Origin: an uncultured Clostridia bacterium
Lineage (GTDB): Bacteria > Bacillota > Clostridia > Oscillospirales > Acutalibacteraceae
DNA: 64,000 bases
Assembly: GCA_937876205.1 (NCBI GenBank)
Contig: CALEII010000052.1
Span: 1-64,000 of the forward strand
Direction: 5' to 3'
Below, piece by piece: positions 25,456 to 34,824 of this stretch; the first letter of the stretch is position 1, and each line of letters begins with the position of its first letter. The position numbers were made by a program, and so were the translations under genes. The notes beneath the pieces are model-generated. The model saw nothing but the letters and a program-made list of their open reading frames with translations, did not search any database and had not been told where the DNA came from.

Positions 25456-26814
25456 ATGAAAATTGTTGTTGCAGGTTGCGGAAAAATAGGTCAGACTGTC
25501 ATCGGCAGTCTTGTTGCTGAGGGGCATGACCTTGTTGCAATTGATTCTGATAATGGAATTCTCAATGAACTGACCAATATTTATGATATTATGGTCATCT
25601 GCGGAAATTGTGCAGACAGTGACGTGCTTGAAGAGTGTTCGGTTAAGGATGCTGAGCTTTTTGTCGCTCTGACAGGCTCAGATGAACTTAATATGCTCAG
25701 CTGCTTCATTGCAAAGAGAATGGGCGCATCAAATACAATTGCCCGTATCAGAAATCCTGAGTATAATGATGACAGTCTTGTTTTCCTGCGTAAGGAACTT
25801 GGTTTATCAATGTCAATAAATCCTGACAGACTGACTGCTGCGGAGCTTTTTAATATTCTGAAATTACCATCTGCTGTTAAAACAGAGCATTTTTCACGTC
25901 GTAATTTTGAATTGATAGAGATTATAATAAAGAGCGGCTCTGAACTTGACGGTGTTAAACTCAGTGACCTGAAGGGCAGATTCGGCTCAAAAGTTCTGAT
26001 TTGTGCTGTTGAAAGAGGCGATGAGGTTTATATTCCTGACGGTAGCTTTGTGCTGCAGGCAGGCGATAAAATCGGCGTTTCTGCTGACCATTCAGATATA
26101 AGCAAGCTGCTGAAATCTCTTTCCATTCATAAAAAGAAATCAAAGAATGTTATGATTCTCGGCGGAAGCAAATCTGCATTTTATCTTGCTAATATGCTCA
26201 TCAATTCAGGCGCATCAGTTAAAATTATTGAGCAGAACGCAGAACGCTGCAGCGAGCTGTGTGAGGAATTGCCTCACGCAATGATAATTCACGGTGACGG
26301 TGCACAGCAGGAGCTTCTTCTTGAGGAAGGACTTCGTTCTATGGATGCTTTTGTATCTCTCACAGGTATGGATGAACAGAATATTCTTATTTCAATCTAT
26401 GCTGCTGCCAATAATGTGCCTACGGTCATTTCGAAGGTAAACAGGGGAGAGCTTGCAACAATGGGTGCAAGACTCGGTCTTGACTGTATAGTATCACCTA
26501 AAAATGTTACTGCTGATATTTTTGTCCGTTATGCCCGTGCACTTGAAAATTCAATGGGCAGTAATGTTGAAACTCTTTATAAGATTATGGACGGAAAGGC
26601 TGAGGCTCTTGAATTCAGAGTTCAGCCTGATTCGGGAATCACCGGAATTCAGCTCAAGGACCTTACAATCAAGAAGAATATTCTTATTGCAGGTATTATA
26701 AGAGGAAAAAAGATTATTATCCCCGGCGGTGATGATATGATTCTCGGCGATGATAAGGTTATTGTTGTCTCCCGTGACCACAAGCTTAATGATATTGAGG
26801 ATATATTATTATGA
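25456..26814 (+). CDS. trkA: Trk potassium uptake regulatory NAD-binding subunit
   Basis: From ATG 25456, with CGGAG upstream, the protein is 452 aa. It has two RCK units, each with a TrkA-N Rossmann fold (VVAGCGKIGQTV at the N-terminus and MILGGSKSAFYLAN near residue 232) and a TrkA-C domain. It is the cytoplasmic gating ring of Trk K+ uptake and binds NAD(H) or nucleotides. The last codons overlap the start of trkH (ATGA), so the two subunits are made together. Because the protein is duplicated, four copies would form the eight-RCK ring. Confidence 0.94.
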   Translation: MKIVVAGCGKIGQTVIGSLVAEGHDLVAIDSDNGILNELTNIYDIMVICGNCADSDVLEECSVKDAELFVALTGSDELNMLSCFIAKRMGASNTIARIRNPEYNDDSLVFLRKELGLSMSINPDRLTAAELFNILKLPSAVKTEHFSRRNFELIEIIIKSGSELDGVKLSDLKGRFGSKVLICAVERGDEVYIPDGSFVLQAGDKIGVSADHSDISKLLKSLSIHKKKSKNVMILGGSKSAFYLANMLINSGASVKIIEQNAERCSELCEELPHAMIIHGDGAQQELLLEEGLRSMDAFVSLTGMDEQNILISIYAAANNVPTVISKVNRGELATMGARLGLDCIVSPKNVTADIFVRYARALENSMGSNVETLYKIMDGKAEALEFRVQPDSGITGIQLKDLTIKKNILIAGIIRGKKIIIPGGDDMILGDDKVIVVSRDHKLNDIEDILL

Positions 26815-28253
26815 ATCGAAGATTTGTCTTTCGGCTTTTAGGTAAGCTGCTTATGGTGACATCGGCGCTTATGGTGTTGCCGCTTATAGTGTCAATTATC
26901 TATAAAGAGGATTGTTACACTGCTTTTCTTATAAGTATGGCAATAAGTCTTGCAATCGGTTTCCCTCTTACTGTTTTCTGCAAAACAGAGGACAAGGTTA
27001 TCTATGCAAAAGAAGGCTTTGTTATTGTTGCTCTTTCGTGGATATGTATGTCTGCAGTTGGGGCTCTACCGTTTGTTTTAAGCAGTGAAATCCCGTCTTA
27101 TGTTGATGCTTTCTTTGAAACTGTCAGTGGTTTTACCACAACAGGTGCCTCAATTCTTACAAATGTCGAATCGCTCAGCCACGGTATGCTTTTCTGGCGA
27201 AGCTTTACTCATTGGGTCGGCGGTATGGGCGTTCTTGTTTTTATAATGGCTATAATCCCCGCTTCAACAGACCGTTCAATTCATATCCTGAGGGCAGAAG
27301 TGCCCGGTCCCATTGTCGGCAAGCTTGTGCCGAAAATGCGTGAAACTGCAAAAATTCTGTATCTGATTTATATTGTTCTTACTTTTGTTGAAATTGTTCT
27401 GCTTTTTCTTGGCGGTATGCCATTGTTTGACAGCCTTATTCACGCCTTCGGTACTGCAGGTACCGGTGGTTTCGGCATTAAAGCCGACAGTATATCTTCA
27501 TACAGTCCGTTTCTGCAGTGGGTTATAACTGTATTTATGATGATATTCGGCGTTAATTTTAACCTTTATTATTTATTACTTAACAGAAAACCGAAAAGTG
27601 TATTTAAAAGCGAAGAGCTTTGGACCTATGTCGTTATCGGCGTTGCTTCAACAGCAATAATTGCAATGAACATAAGAAGTATGTATCCCACGCTTTCTGA
27701 CACAATAAGAGCTGCATCATTTCAGGTTTCGTCAGTTGTTACAACAACCGGATATGCAACAGCAGACTTTAATCTGTGGCCTGAACTTTCAAAAACCATA
27801 CTTCTTGTGCTTATGTTTATAGGCTCGTGTGCAGGTTCAACTGCAGGCGGTTTTAAGATTTCACGTGTAATTCTGCTTCTTAAAATGATAAAAAGAGAGA
27901 TTAAAAATCTTATTCATCCCAGAGCTGTAGGTGTTGTTCGTTTTGAAGGCAAAAAAGTAGATGAAACGGTTCTTAAGAGTCTCTCAGCATATATCGCAAT
28001 ATATGTTGTTTGTTTTATGTCTGTTTTTATTCTGCTTTCATTTGACGGCTTCGATATTGTCACCAATTTCAGTGCGGCGGCAGCTTGCTTCAATAATATC
28101 GGTCCGGGATTAGGTGCAGTCGGCCCTGCGGCAAATTATGCAGACTATTCAGTATTTTCAAAGCTTGTGCTGTCTGTTGCAATGCTTCTGGGCAGACTTG
28201 AGATTTATCCCATTCTGTTTGTGCTGTCCCGCTCAGCCTGGTCAAAAAAATAA
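26811..28253 (+). CDS. trkH: Trk potassium transporter membrane subunit
   Basis: This 480-aa protein has about ten membrane segments and four pore-loop filters of the TrkH/KtrB type: GFTTTGAS near residue 105, GTAGTGGFG near 218, VVTTTGYAT near 310 and CFNNIGPGLG near 425. It moves K+ (or K+ with Na+/H+) across the cytoplasmic membrane and is gated by TrkA, encoded immediately upstream with a 4-bp overlap. The pair has no visible c-di-AMP riboswitch in its leader. Confidence 0.95.
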   Translation: MNRRFVFRLLGKLLMVTSALMVLPLIVSIIYKEDCYTAFLISMAISLAIGFPLTVFCKTEDKVIYAKEGFVIVALSWICMSAVGALPFVLSSEIPSYVDAFFETVSGFTTTGASILTNVESLSHGMLFWRSFTHWVGGMGVLVFIMAIIPASTDRSIHILRAEVPGPIVGKLVPKMRETAKILYLIYIVLTFVEIVLLFLGGMPLFDSLIHAFGTAGTGGFGIKADSISSYSPFLQWVITVFMMIFGVNFNLYYLLLNRKPKSVFKSEELWTYVVIGVASTAIIAMNIRSMYPTLSDTIRAASFQVSSVVTTTGYATADFNLWPELSKTILLVLMFIGSCAGSTAGGFKISRVILLLKMIKREIKNLIHPRAVGVVRFEGKKVDETVLKSLSAYIAIYVVCFMSVFILLSFDGFDIVTNFSAAAACFNNIGPGLGAVGPAANYADYSVFSKLVLSVAMLLGRLEIYPILFVLSRSAWSKK

Positions 28254-28345
28254 TGCCGACAGAATCGGCATCTGATATTGCTCATAACGATAAAAATATA
28301 ATCTCTCAGAAGGTTTACTATGTGCCCTCTGAGAGATTTTTTCTA
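28254..28345 (+). terminator. Terminator region after trkH
   Basis: A small hairpin, TGCCGA/TCGGCA, follows the stop. A larger one, AATCTCTCAGA with TCTGAGAGATT, then leads into TTTTTTC at about 28300-28345. The second faces the end of the convergent gene and may serve both. Confidence 0.75.
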
Positions 28346-29014
28346 TAATTCATATATACCTGAGTCAAGAACAACGATTTCTTTATCCTTGAATCTGAAG
28401 TATTTGTTTACCGGCTCATTGAACTCTATATAATCTGACACGTCAAGAGTATCAATGTTTATGCGTCTGATTTCATAGGAAGCCTTGTTGCAGACATACA
28501 GCTCATTATCGTAGCAGGAGACTGAAATAGGCATATTGAACGCCGTATTATCATCACCGCCTATACGCATAACGATTTTCTGTGCTGTGATTGAATATCT
28601 GATAACTGCATTTCTCTGAGGAATTACACACCAGATGCTGTTGCCGTCAAAGGCTGCATCTCTTGCCGGTGCGTTGTTGTAGAAAAGGTCACCTGTTTTC
28701 AGTACCTTGCCTTTTTCATCAAAATGACCTACTTCACCTGTGGGGTAGATGATCACTGTATGATGATTGGGCAGCTTCACTGTTTCACATGATATAAAAT
28801 CACCGAGCCGTGAAGAAATTTTTTCATATGCCATACCGAATTTATTCAGCAGATATACACTTTTTGTAACTGTTGTTATTTCACCGGAAAAGGCATCGTA
28901 GCTGAAAAATGAAACTTTATTTACACCGTCATCTTTTTTTTCACTTTTTACAAATATGAGACCTGCTGAAAAGGGGACAATATCAATAACATTTACGTTA
29001 AGTATCCTTTTCAT
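28343..29014 (-). CDS. Beta-propeller-like protein of unknown function, coupled to rex
   Basis: ATG 29014 overlaps the rex stop (ATGA), with GGAGG upstream; the protein is 223 aa. It has no signal peptide. The sequence is a series of short beta strands with a repeating pattern of the kind ISVSCYDNELYVCNKASYEI, suggesting about four to five propeller-like blades. I recognise no named family. Its place at the end of an aconitase-isocitrate dehydrogenase-rex operon suggests a role tied to redox or central metabolism, but nothing in the sequence shows catalysis. Confidence 0.72.
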   Translation of the reverse strand: MKRILNVNVIDIVPFSAGLIFVKSEKKDDGVNKVSFFSYDAFSGEITTVTKSVYLLNKFGMAYEKISSRLGDFISCETVKLPNHHTVIIYPTGEVGHFDEKGKVLKTGDLFYNNAPARDAAFDGNSIWCVIPQRNAVIRYSITAQKIVMRIGGDDNTAFNMPISVSCYDNELYVCNKASYEIRRINIDTLDVSDYIEFNEPVNKYFRFKDKEIVVLDSGIYEL

Positions 29015-29655
29015 TGAAGTTCCTCCGAATTTGTAATGTTGTAGCAAAGTGTCATCAGACTGTCGTTGAGGTGGACATTTTCAACCAGCACATCGGGGTG
29101 GTCATCGTGAATGTTATAATGGCTGAAATTCCAGAAAGCTTTTATTCCGCTGTCAACAAGCTTTTGAGTTACTTCCTTGCCTGCATTTGAGGGGATACAG
29201 AGAATAGCAGCTGTGGGGCTGTATTTTTTGCAGAAATCTTCAACAGTGTCAAAGCTTCTTACTTTTATGTTGTTGATTTCAAGTCCTTCAAGATTTTTAT
29301 CTGAATCAAAAATTGCAGACAGCTCAAAGCCTTTTGTCTGAAAATTAAGATGCTGTGCAATTGCTCTGCCGAGATTGCCTGCACCCACCAGAATAACACT
29401 GTAGCTGTTTTCTATGCCGATTATATTACCTATGCTTTTTCTGAGCTCTTCAATTTTATAACCGTAGCCCTGCTGACCGAAGCCGCCGAAGTGATTAAGG
29501 TCCTGTCTTATCTGTGAAGCTGTAAGCCCCATTCTCTCAGCCAGGTTTTTTGAAGATATTTTTTCAATTCCTTCTTTCTGAAGAATACCCAGAAAACGGT
29601 GATATCTCGGCAATCTTGATATGACTGACTTTGGAATTGTGTTATTATTTTTCAT
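29011..29655 (-). CDS. rex: Redox-sensing transcriptional repressor Rex
   Basis: ATG 29655 follows AAAAGG and gives 214 aa. An N-terminal winged helix (SVISRLPRYHRFLGILQKEG, then LTASQIRQDLNHFG) is followed by a Rossmann domain with VGAGNLGRAIAQHL and a C-terminal swapped helix. Rex senses the NADH/NAD+ ratio and represses fermentative and respiratory genes when NADH is low. It sits 19 bp after icd in an operon whose promoter contains a candidate Rex operator, so autoregulation is likely. Confidence 0.95.
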   Translation of the reverse strand: MKNNNTIPKSVISRLPRYHRFLGILQKEGIEKISSKNLAERMGLTASQIRQDLNHFGGFGQQGYGYKIEELRKSIGNIIGIENSYSVILVGAGNLGRAIAQHLNFQTKGFELSAIFDSDKNLEGLEINNIKVRSFDTVEDFCKKYSPTAAILCIPSNAGKEVTQKLVDSGIKAFWNFSHYNIHDDHPDVLVENVHLNDSLMTLCYNITNSEELQ

Positions 29656-29674
29656 AAATCTGACCTTTTCCGAA

Positions 29675-30838
29675 TCAGAGCTTTTCAACAGTATCCATTA
29701 CATACTGACCGAATTCACGGCAGGTGCATCCGTTGTCTCTGCCTGTTATTGTCATTTTCTTCTCTGTAAGCATACAGATGTCAAGAGCCTTTTCAAGCTT
29801 GTCAGCCTCTGCCTGCTTGCCGATGTGTGAAAGAAGCATTACAGCAGCTCTGAGCATTGAGCAGGGGTCAGCATACTGAGCTCTGCCTTCTTTTACCATT
29901 CTGGGAGCTGAGCCGTGAATTGCTTCAAACATAGCATACTTCTTACCCAGGTTAGCAGAACCTGCAGTGCCTACGCCGCCCTGGAATTCAGCAGCTTCGT
30001 CTGTGATGATGTCACCGTAGAGGTTGGGGAGGATGAATACCTTGAAATCTGTTCTTCTCTTGGGGTCGATAAGTTTAGCTGTTGTGATATCAATATACCA
30101 TTCATCTGTTGTGATTTCGGGGTAGTCTTTACCGACTTCTTTACAGAGATTGAGGAACTTACCGTCTGTTGTTTTGATAACATTGGCCTTCTGGATGATA
30201 GAAACTCTGTCCTTCTTGTTGTTTCTTGCGTAGTCGTAAGCAAGCTTTGCAATTCTCTGACAGCCTTCTGTTGTTGTTACAACGAAGTCAAATGCGAGCT
30301 CATCGTCAACATTTACACCCTTTGAACCGACTGCATAAGCACCTTCTGTGTTCTCACGGAAGAATGTCCAGTCAATGCCCTGTTCGGGAACCTTTACGGG
30401 ACGCACATTTGCGAACAGGTCAAGAGCCTTACGCATAGCAACGTTTGCGCTTTCGATGTTGGGAAGACCGTCACCTGCCTGAGGTGTTGTTGTAGGGCCC
30501 TTGAGGATAACATCACAAGCCTTGAGCTCTTCAAGAACGTCATCAGGAATAGCTTTCATATGGGCAACACGGTTTTCAATGGTGAGGCCGTCAATGTCTT
30601 TGAAAACGATTTTGCCAGAATCAACATCATCTTTAAGAAGATATTTGAGCACAGTTGCAGCCTCGTGTGTGATTGTGGGGCCGATGCCGTCACCGCCGCA
30701 TACGCCGATGATGATCTGTTCTTTATTTGCGAAATCTGTAAATTCTTTTACTGACTTGATTTTTTCATTTCTTTCTGCCTGTTCTCTTACGAGAGCTTCA
30801 AATTTTTCAACGGCAGCCTTGATATTTGCTTCTGTCAT
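29675..30838 (-). CDS. icd: Isocitrate dehydrogenase (NAD-type isocitrate/isopropylmalate family)
   Basis: ATG 30838 is preceded by AAGGGTG at good spacing; GTG 30847 is too close to that site. The 387-aa protein has an N-terminal extension of about 45 residues, then GVCGGDGIGPTI, TFFRENTEGAYAVGSKG around the substrate site, and LPNLYGDIITDEAAEFQGGVG. Neighbouring aconitase makes isocitrate dehydrogenase more likely than isopropylmalate dehydrogenase. It would form 2-oxoglutarate for glutamate synthesis in an incomplete TCA branch, feeding the arginine operon at 48-58 kb. Confidence 0.88.
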   Translation of the reverse strand: MTEANIKAAVEKFEALVREQAERNEKIKSVKEFTDFANKEQIIIGVCGGDGIGPTITHEAATVLKYLLKDDVDSGKIVFKDIDGLTIENRVAHMKAIPDDVLEELKACDVILKGPTTTPQAGDGLPNIESANVAMRKALDLFANVRPVKVPEQGIDWTFFRENTEGAYAVGSKGVNVDDELAFDFVVTTTEGCQRIAKLAYDYARNNKKDRVSIIQKANVIKTTDGKFLNLCKEVGKDYPEITTDEWYIDITTAKLIDPKRRTDFKVFILPNLYGDIITDEAAEFQGGVGTAGSANLGKKYAMFEAIHGSAPRMVKEGRAQYADPCSMLRAAVMLLSHIGKQAEADKLEKALDICMLTEKKMTITGRDNGCTCREFGQYVMDTVEKL

Positions 30839-30894
30839 TTTTTTCACCCTTACAATTTTTTAATTGCGAATTTTGTCGGTTTTACCCCGACAAA

Positions 30895-32829
30895 TTACTT
30901 GTTTGCGCCTGTGTAATTGAGAAGTCCGCCGAAAGTGAGCATATTCTTCTGTCTTGCGGTGAAACCACCGGCAAGAACATATTCTTCACCCTTTGTTTCG
31001 TTAACAAGAACAACATCTGTGTCATTAAGAATTGCAGACTTGATGTCCTTGAGTGTAACTACATCGAACTTGTCAATTTTATCGTAATCCTCAGCATTTT
31101 TGAATGTGAGAGGAATGATACCTGAGTTGATAAGGTTATTTACGTGAATTCTTGCAAATGATTTTGCAACAACAGCTCTGATGCCAAGGTAAAGAGGAAC
31201 AAGAGCTGCGTGTTCTCTTGATGAGCCCTGACCGTAGTTTGCACCGCCTACAATGATACCGCCGCCCATCTTTTTGCAGTTTTCTGCAAAGTCTTCGTCA
31301 CACTGTCTGAAACAGAACTGTGAAAGGTGAGGTACGTTTGAACGGTAGGGGAGAATCTTTGCACCTGCAGGCATAATATGGTCTGTTGTGATATTGTCTC
31401 CTACCTTGAGCATAACCTTTGTTGAAACGGAGTCTGTAAGAGCTGTGCCAAGGGGAACGCTCTTGATGTTGGGACCGTAGATAACATCTACACCGGGAGC
31501 TTCTTCACTTGTTGCGGGAAGTTCAACCATATTGTCATTGATAAGGAACTTCTCGGGCATAGGGAATACGGGCATTTCGCCGAGAGCCTTTGCGGGGTTT
31601 GTGAGAACGCCTGTTACAGCTGATGCAGCTGCAACCTCGGGGCTTACAAGGTAGATGCCGGCATCTGCTGTACCGCTTCTGCCTTCAAAGTTTCTGTTGA
31701 ATGTACGAAGTGAAACGCCCTTTGAGTTGGGTGACTGACCCATACCGATACAGGGACCGCAGGCACTTTCAAGAATTCTCGCACCTGCAGCAATCATATC
31801 TGCAAGAGCACCGTTTTCTGCGAGCATTGTGAGAACCTGTTTTGAGCCGGGAGCGATTGAAAGGCTTACATTCGGATGTACCTTTTTGCCCTTGAGGATG
31901 TGAGCAACCTTCATCATATCCATAAGAGATGAGTTTGTACAGGAACCGATACAAACCTGATCAATTGTGATTTCACCGATTTCATCAACTGATTTTACAT
32001 TGTCGGGCATATGGGGCATTGCAGCCATGGGAACAAGCTCTGAAAGATTGATTTCAACAACCTTGTCATAAACTGCATCTTCGTCAGCAATAAGCTCAAC
32101 CCAGTCTTCTTCTCTGTCCTGAGCCTTGAGGAATGCCTTTGTGACATCGTCTGAGGGGAACACCGATGTTGTTGCACCAAGCTCAGCACCCATATTTGTG
32201 ATAGTTGCTCTTTCGGGAACTGAAAGTGTAGCAACGCCTTCACCTGTGTATTCAATGATTCTGCCTACACCGCCCTTGACGGAGAGGATTTCAAGAACCT
32301 TGAGAATAACGTCTTTTGCAGCAACCCAGGAGGGGAGCTTGCCTGTAAGATTTACCTTTACGATTTCGGGCATTGTGATGTAATATGTGCCGCCGCCCAT
32401 AGCAACTGCAACATCAAGACCGCCTGCACCCATAGCGAGCATACCGATACCGCCGCCTGTGGGAGTATGGCTGTCTGAGCCTAAGAGTGTCTTGCCGGGC
32501 TTGCCGAATCTTTCAAGATGAACCTGATGACAGATGCCGTTGCCTGGTCTTGAGAAACGGATGCCTCTCTTTTTTGCAACAGTCTGTATAAATCTGTGGT
32601 CATCAGCGTTTTCAAAGCCGTTCTGAAGTGTGTTATGGTCAATATAAGCAACTGAGAGTTCTGTCTTTACTCTTTCGATGCCCATAGCTTCAAACTGAAG
32701 ATATGCCATTGTGCCTGTAGCATCCTGAGTGAGAGTCTGATCGATACGAAGGCCGATTTCTTTGCCCTTTATCATTTCACCCTCAACAAGATGGCTTTTT
32801 ATAAGTTTTTCTGCAATAGTGTAACCCAT
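30895..32829 (-). CDS. acn: Aconitate hydratase
   Basis: ATG 32829 behind CGGAGG gives 644 aa. The [4Fe-4S] cysteines lie in CIGSCTNSSLMD and ESACGPCIGMGQ, GSDSHTPTGGGIGML is near residue 110, and the swivel domain has GSSREHAALVP. The length and sequence fit the clostridial mitochondrial-like aconitase group (about 640 aa) rather than the 890-aa AcnA. Homoaconitase or isopropylmalate isomerase are less likely, since both are normally two subunits. It is the first gene of an acn-icd-rex-unknown operon. Confidence 0.92.
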   Translation of the reverse strand: MGYTIAEKLIKSHLVEGEMIKGKEIGLRIDQTLTQDATGTMAYLQFEAMGIERVKTELSVAYIDHNTLQNGFENADDHRFIQTVAKKRGIRFSRPGNGICHQVHLERFGKPGKTLLGSDSHTPTGGGIGMLAMGAGGLDVAVAMGGGTYYITMPEIVKVNLTGKLPSWVAAKDVILKVLEILSVKGGVGRIIEYTGEGVATLSVPERATITNMGAELGATTSVFPSDDVTKAFLKAQDREEDWVELIADEDAVYDKVVEINLSELVPMAAMPHMPDNVKSVDEIGEITIDQVCIGSCTNSSLMDMMKVAHILKGKKVHPNVSLSIAPGSKQVLTMLAENGALADMIAAGARILESACGPCIGMGQSPNSKGVSLRTFNRNFEGRSGTADAGIYLVSPEVAAASAVTGVLTNPAKALGEMPVFPMPEKFLINDNMVELPATSEEAPGVDVIYGPNIKSVPLGTALTDSVSTKVMLKVGDNITTDHIMPAGAKILPYRSNVPHLSQFCFRQCDEDFAENCKKMGGGIIVGGANYGQGSSREHAALVPLYLGIRAVVAKSFARIHVNNLINSGIIPLTFKNAEDYDKIDKFDVVTLKDIKSAILNDTDVVLVNETKGEEYVLAGGFTARQKNMLTFGGLLNYTGANK

Positions 32830-32864
32830 ATTGTCCTCCGTTTTTACATTAAAATACATTATAT

Positions 32865-32893
32865 ATAATATAACTTTGTTGATTTGATGTCAA
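32865..32893 (-). promoter_or_regulatory. Promoter and candidate Rex operator of the acn operon
   Basis: On the minus strand, TTGACA (32888-32893) and TATTAT (32865-32870) have a 17-bp spacer. Bases 32876-32893 read TTGTTGATTTGATGTCAA on the plus strand and match 10 of 14 defined positions of the clostridial Rex site TTGTTAA-N4-TTAACAA, overlapping the -35. Since rex is third in the operon, this would be feedback control. Confidence 0.6.
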
Positions 32894-32952
32894 GTGTAAA
32901 GCATAATTTCTAAGAGGTTGACAATTATTTTAAAAATATACAACATAATTTA

Positions 32953-32981
32953 TTGATTTTTTTGTTCTGTAGTGGTATCAT
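32953..32981 (+). promoter_or_regulatory. Promoter of the M20 peptidase gene
   Basis: TTGATT (32953-32958), a 17-bp spacer and TATCAT (32976-32981). Confidence 0.5.
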
Positions 32982-33022
32982 TATAGTATTAAATTTCAGA
33001 CAATGTAAGGAGTTCTGATGAT

Positions 33023-34498
33023 ATGGACAAAAAGTTAAAGGCAGGTATTGCTGTGGCAGCTGTAGGCTCTGCAGTCGCCGCAAATCTTATAAAGGCAAAA
33101 AGATTTGTTCCCGAAGCAAAGGTCAGTGAGCCTCTGCCCGAGGAGCGAGTTGATGTTGAAAGATACACTCAGAATCTTTCAGATGCAATTAAAATAAAGA
33201 CAATTTCAAATGTAGATGAAGACAAGGTTGACTGGAGTCAGTTTGATGCTCTTCATAAGCTTTTTGAGGAGAGATATCCTCTCATTCACAAAACTCTTAA
33301 AAAAGAAATTGTCGGCAAAGCAAGTCTTCTCTACACCTGGGAGGGCAAGAATCCCGACCTGGAGCCCATTGCACTTTTAGGTCATCAAGATGTAGTACCT
33401 GTTTCTGCGGGCACTGAGCAGGACTGGGAACACGATCCCTTCGGCGGTGAAATTGCAGACGGTTATGTATGGGGCAGAGGCGCAGTTGATATGAAAAATC
33501 ACGTTGTAGCCGTGCTTGAATCAGTTGAGACTCTTCTTGAAGACGGCTTTGTTCCTGAAAGAACAGTTTATCTGTGCTTCGGTCATAATGAAGAAGTTGT
33601 TGCTTCACCAAACAACGGTGCAAAGAAGATTTCAGCTCTTCTTGAAAGCCGTGGCGTGAGACTTGACAGCGTTCTTGACGAAGGCGGCGCAATTCTTCCC
33701 ATCAAGGTTCCCGGAATTATCAACAAGAACCTCGCAGGTATCGGAATTGCCGAAAAAGGCTACTGTGACTATAAAATCAGCCTTACAGCAAAGGGCGGTC
33801 ATTCATCAACACCTCCCAATCATACAGCACTCGGTAAAATGGCAGATGTAATCAAGGATATTGAAAATAATCAGTTCAAGTCAGAGATTACTCCCGTTGT
33901 TGACGGTATTCTTGACAAGGTCGGCAGAAACACATCCTTCCTTGCAAGAAATATTCTTTGCAATGCAAAGTACCTCAAGCCTGCACTCAAGGTTGTTATG
34001 TCAAACATCCCTGCTGCAGCTTCATTTGTCAGAACGACAACAGCCGTCACAATGGCAGAGGGAAGCCCTCAGGCAAATGTTCTGCCTCAGAAGGCATCTG
34101 TCAGCGTCAATTTCAGAATTATGCCCGGTATGACTATTGCCGATGTCAAGACACATCTTCAGAAGGTCATTAAGAATAAGAATGTTGAAATTGAACTTCT
34201 CGGCGGTCAGGAGCCTTCAAATGTTTCTCCCACAGATTCAAGAGCATTCAAGGCTATTGAAGACATCTGCTACAGAATGAACAATAATAACGTTGCCGCA
34301 CCTTATCTTGTTATGGGCGGTACAGATGCAAGAAACTATCAGAACATCTGTGATAATGTTTACAGATATTCTCCGTTCCTTCTTCCCACAAGCCTTCTTA
34401 CAACAACTCACGGCACAAATGAAAGAATTGAAGTTGCTTCATTCCCCGATGCACTTGCATTCTTCAAGAGATATATAAAGACTCTCGCATCCTGCTGA
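33023..34498 (+). CDS. M20-family metallopeptidase (PM20D1/carboxypeptidase-like)
   Basis: This 491-aa protein has a short N-terminal hydrophobic stretch (KAGIAVAAVGSAVAANLI), probably a membrane anchor. The two-zinc M20 motifs are present: GHQDVVPV near residue 120 (first ligand), GRGAVDMKNH near 152 (bridging Asp), FGHNEEVV near 190 (catalytic Glu) and a Glu of LDEGG near 225. A dimerisation domain is inserted around 240-380. M20 enzymes of this clade cleave N-acyl amino acids or dipeptides. AAGGAG precedes ATG 33023. Confidence 0.92.
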   Translation: MDKKLKAGIAVAAVGSAVAANLIKAKRFVPEAKVSEPLPEERVDVERYTQNLSDAIKIKTISNVDEDKVDWSQFDALHKLFEERYPLIHKTLKKEIVGKASLLYTWEGKNPDLEPIALLGHQDVVPVSAGTEQDWEHDPFGGEIADGYVWGRGAVDMKNHVVAVLESVETLLEDGFVPERTVYLCFGHNEEVVASPNNGAKKISALLESRGVRLDSVLDEGGAILPIKVPGIINKNLAGIGIAEKGYCDYKISLTAKGGHSSTPPNHTALGKMADVIKDIENNQFKSEITPVVDGILDKVGRNTSFLARNILCNAKYLKPALKVVMSNIPAAASFVRTTTAVTMAEGSPQANVLPQKASVSVNFRIMPGMTIADVKTHLQKVIKNKNVEIELLGGQEPSNVSPTDSRAFKAIEDICYRMNNNNVAAPYLVMGGTDARNYQNICDNVYRYSPFLLPTSLLTTTHGTNERIEVASFPDALAFFKRYIKTLASC

Positions 34499-34517
34499 TA
34501 AAATTTTAATTATTTAC

Positions 34518-34546
34518 TTGCAAATTATGTTATTGTGTGATATTAT
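34518..34546 (+). promoter_or_regulatory. Promoter of the Thr-rich microprotein gene
   Basis: TTGCAA (34518-34523), a 17-bp spacer and TATTAT (34541-34546). Confidence 0.6.
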
Positions 34547-34585
34547 TTTATTGAACACAAGTATTTTTGAAAGAGAGGTGTAATT

Positions 34586-34753
34586 ATGGATATCAGCTCA
34601 ATCATCGTTACTCTTGACTATCTTCTCAGAATGGCTATGAATATGCTTGATAAGATTATGAAAACTCTTGGTATTAAGACTACAGTAGCAGAAACTACTA
34701 CAGAAGGTGCAACAGAGGCTGAGACAACCACAGTTGCAGAAGAAATCATCTGA
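34586..34753 (+). CDS. 55-aa microprotein with amphipathic helix and Thr-rich tail
   Basis: This short frame has its own promoter, a strong ribosome-binding site (AGAGAGGTG, 5-6 nt before the ATG) and its own terminator, which argues that it is real. Residues 1-27 (MDISSIIVTLDYLLRMAMNM, then LDKIMKT) form a hydrophobic or amphipathic helix. Residues 30-55 are Thr/Glu/Ala-rich, with AETTTEGATEAETTT. The tail resembles the Thr-Glu linkers of cell-surface proteins such as the 3D-domain protein at 43729. A membrane-associated or secreted peptide is possible. I recognise no family. Confidence 0.75.
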   Translation: MDISSIIVTLDYLLRMAMNMLDKIMKTLGIKTTVAETTTEGATEAETTTVAEEII

Positions 34754-34771
34754 TTATTATTCTGAAATAAA

Positions 34772-34810
34772 GAACAAGCAGTGCCAACAGGCACTGCTTG
34801 TTTTTGCTTT
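34772..34810 (+). terminator. Terminator after the microprotein gene
   Basis: ACAAGCAGTGCC pairs with GGCACTGCTTGT around a four-base loop, followed by TTTTGCTTTTA. Confidence 0.88.
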
Positions 34811-34824
34811 TATTTCATTTTCTA

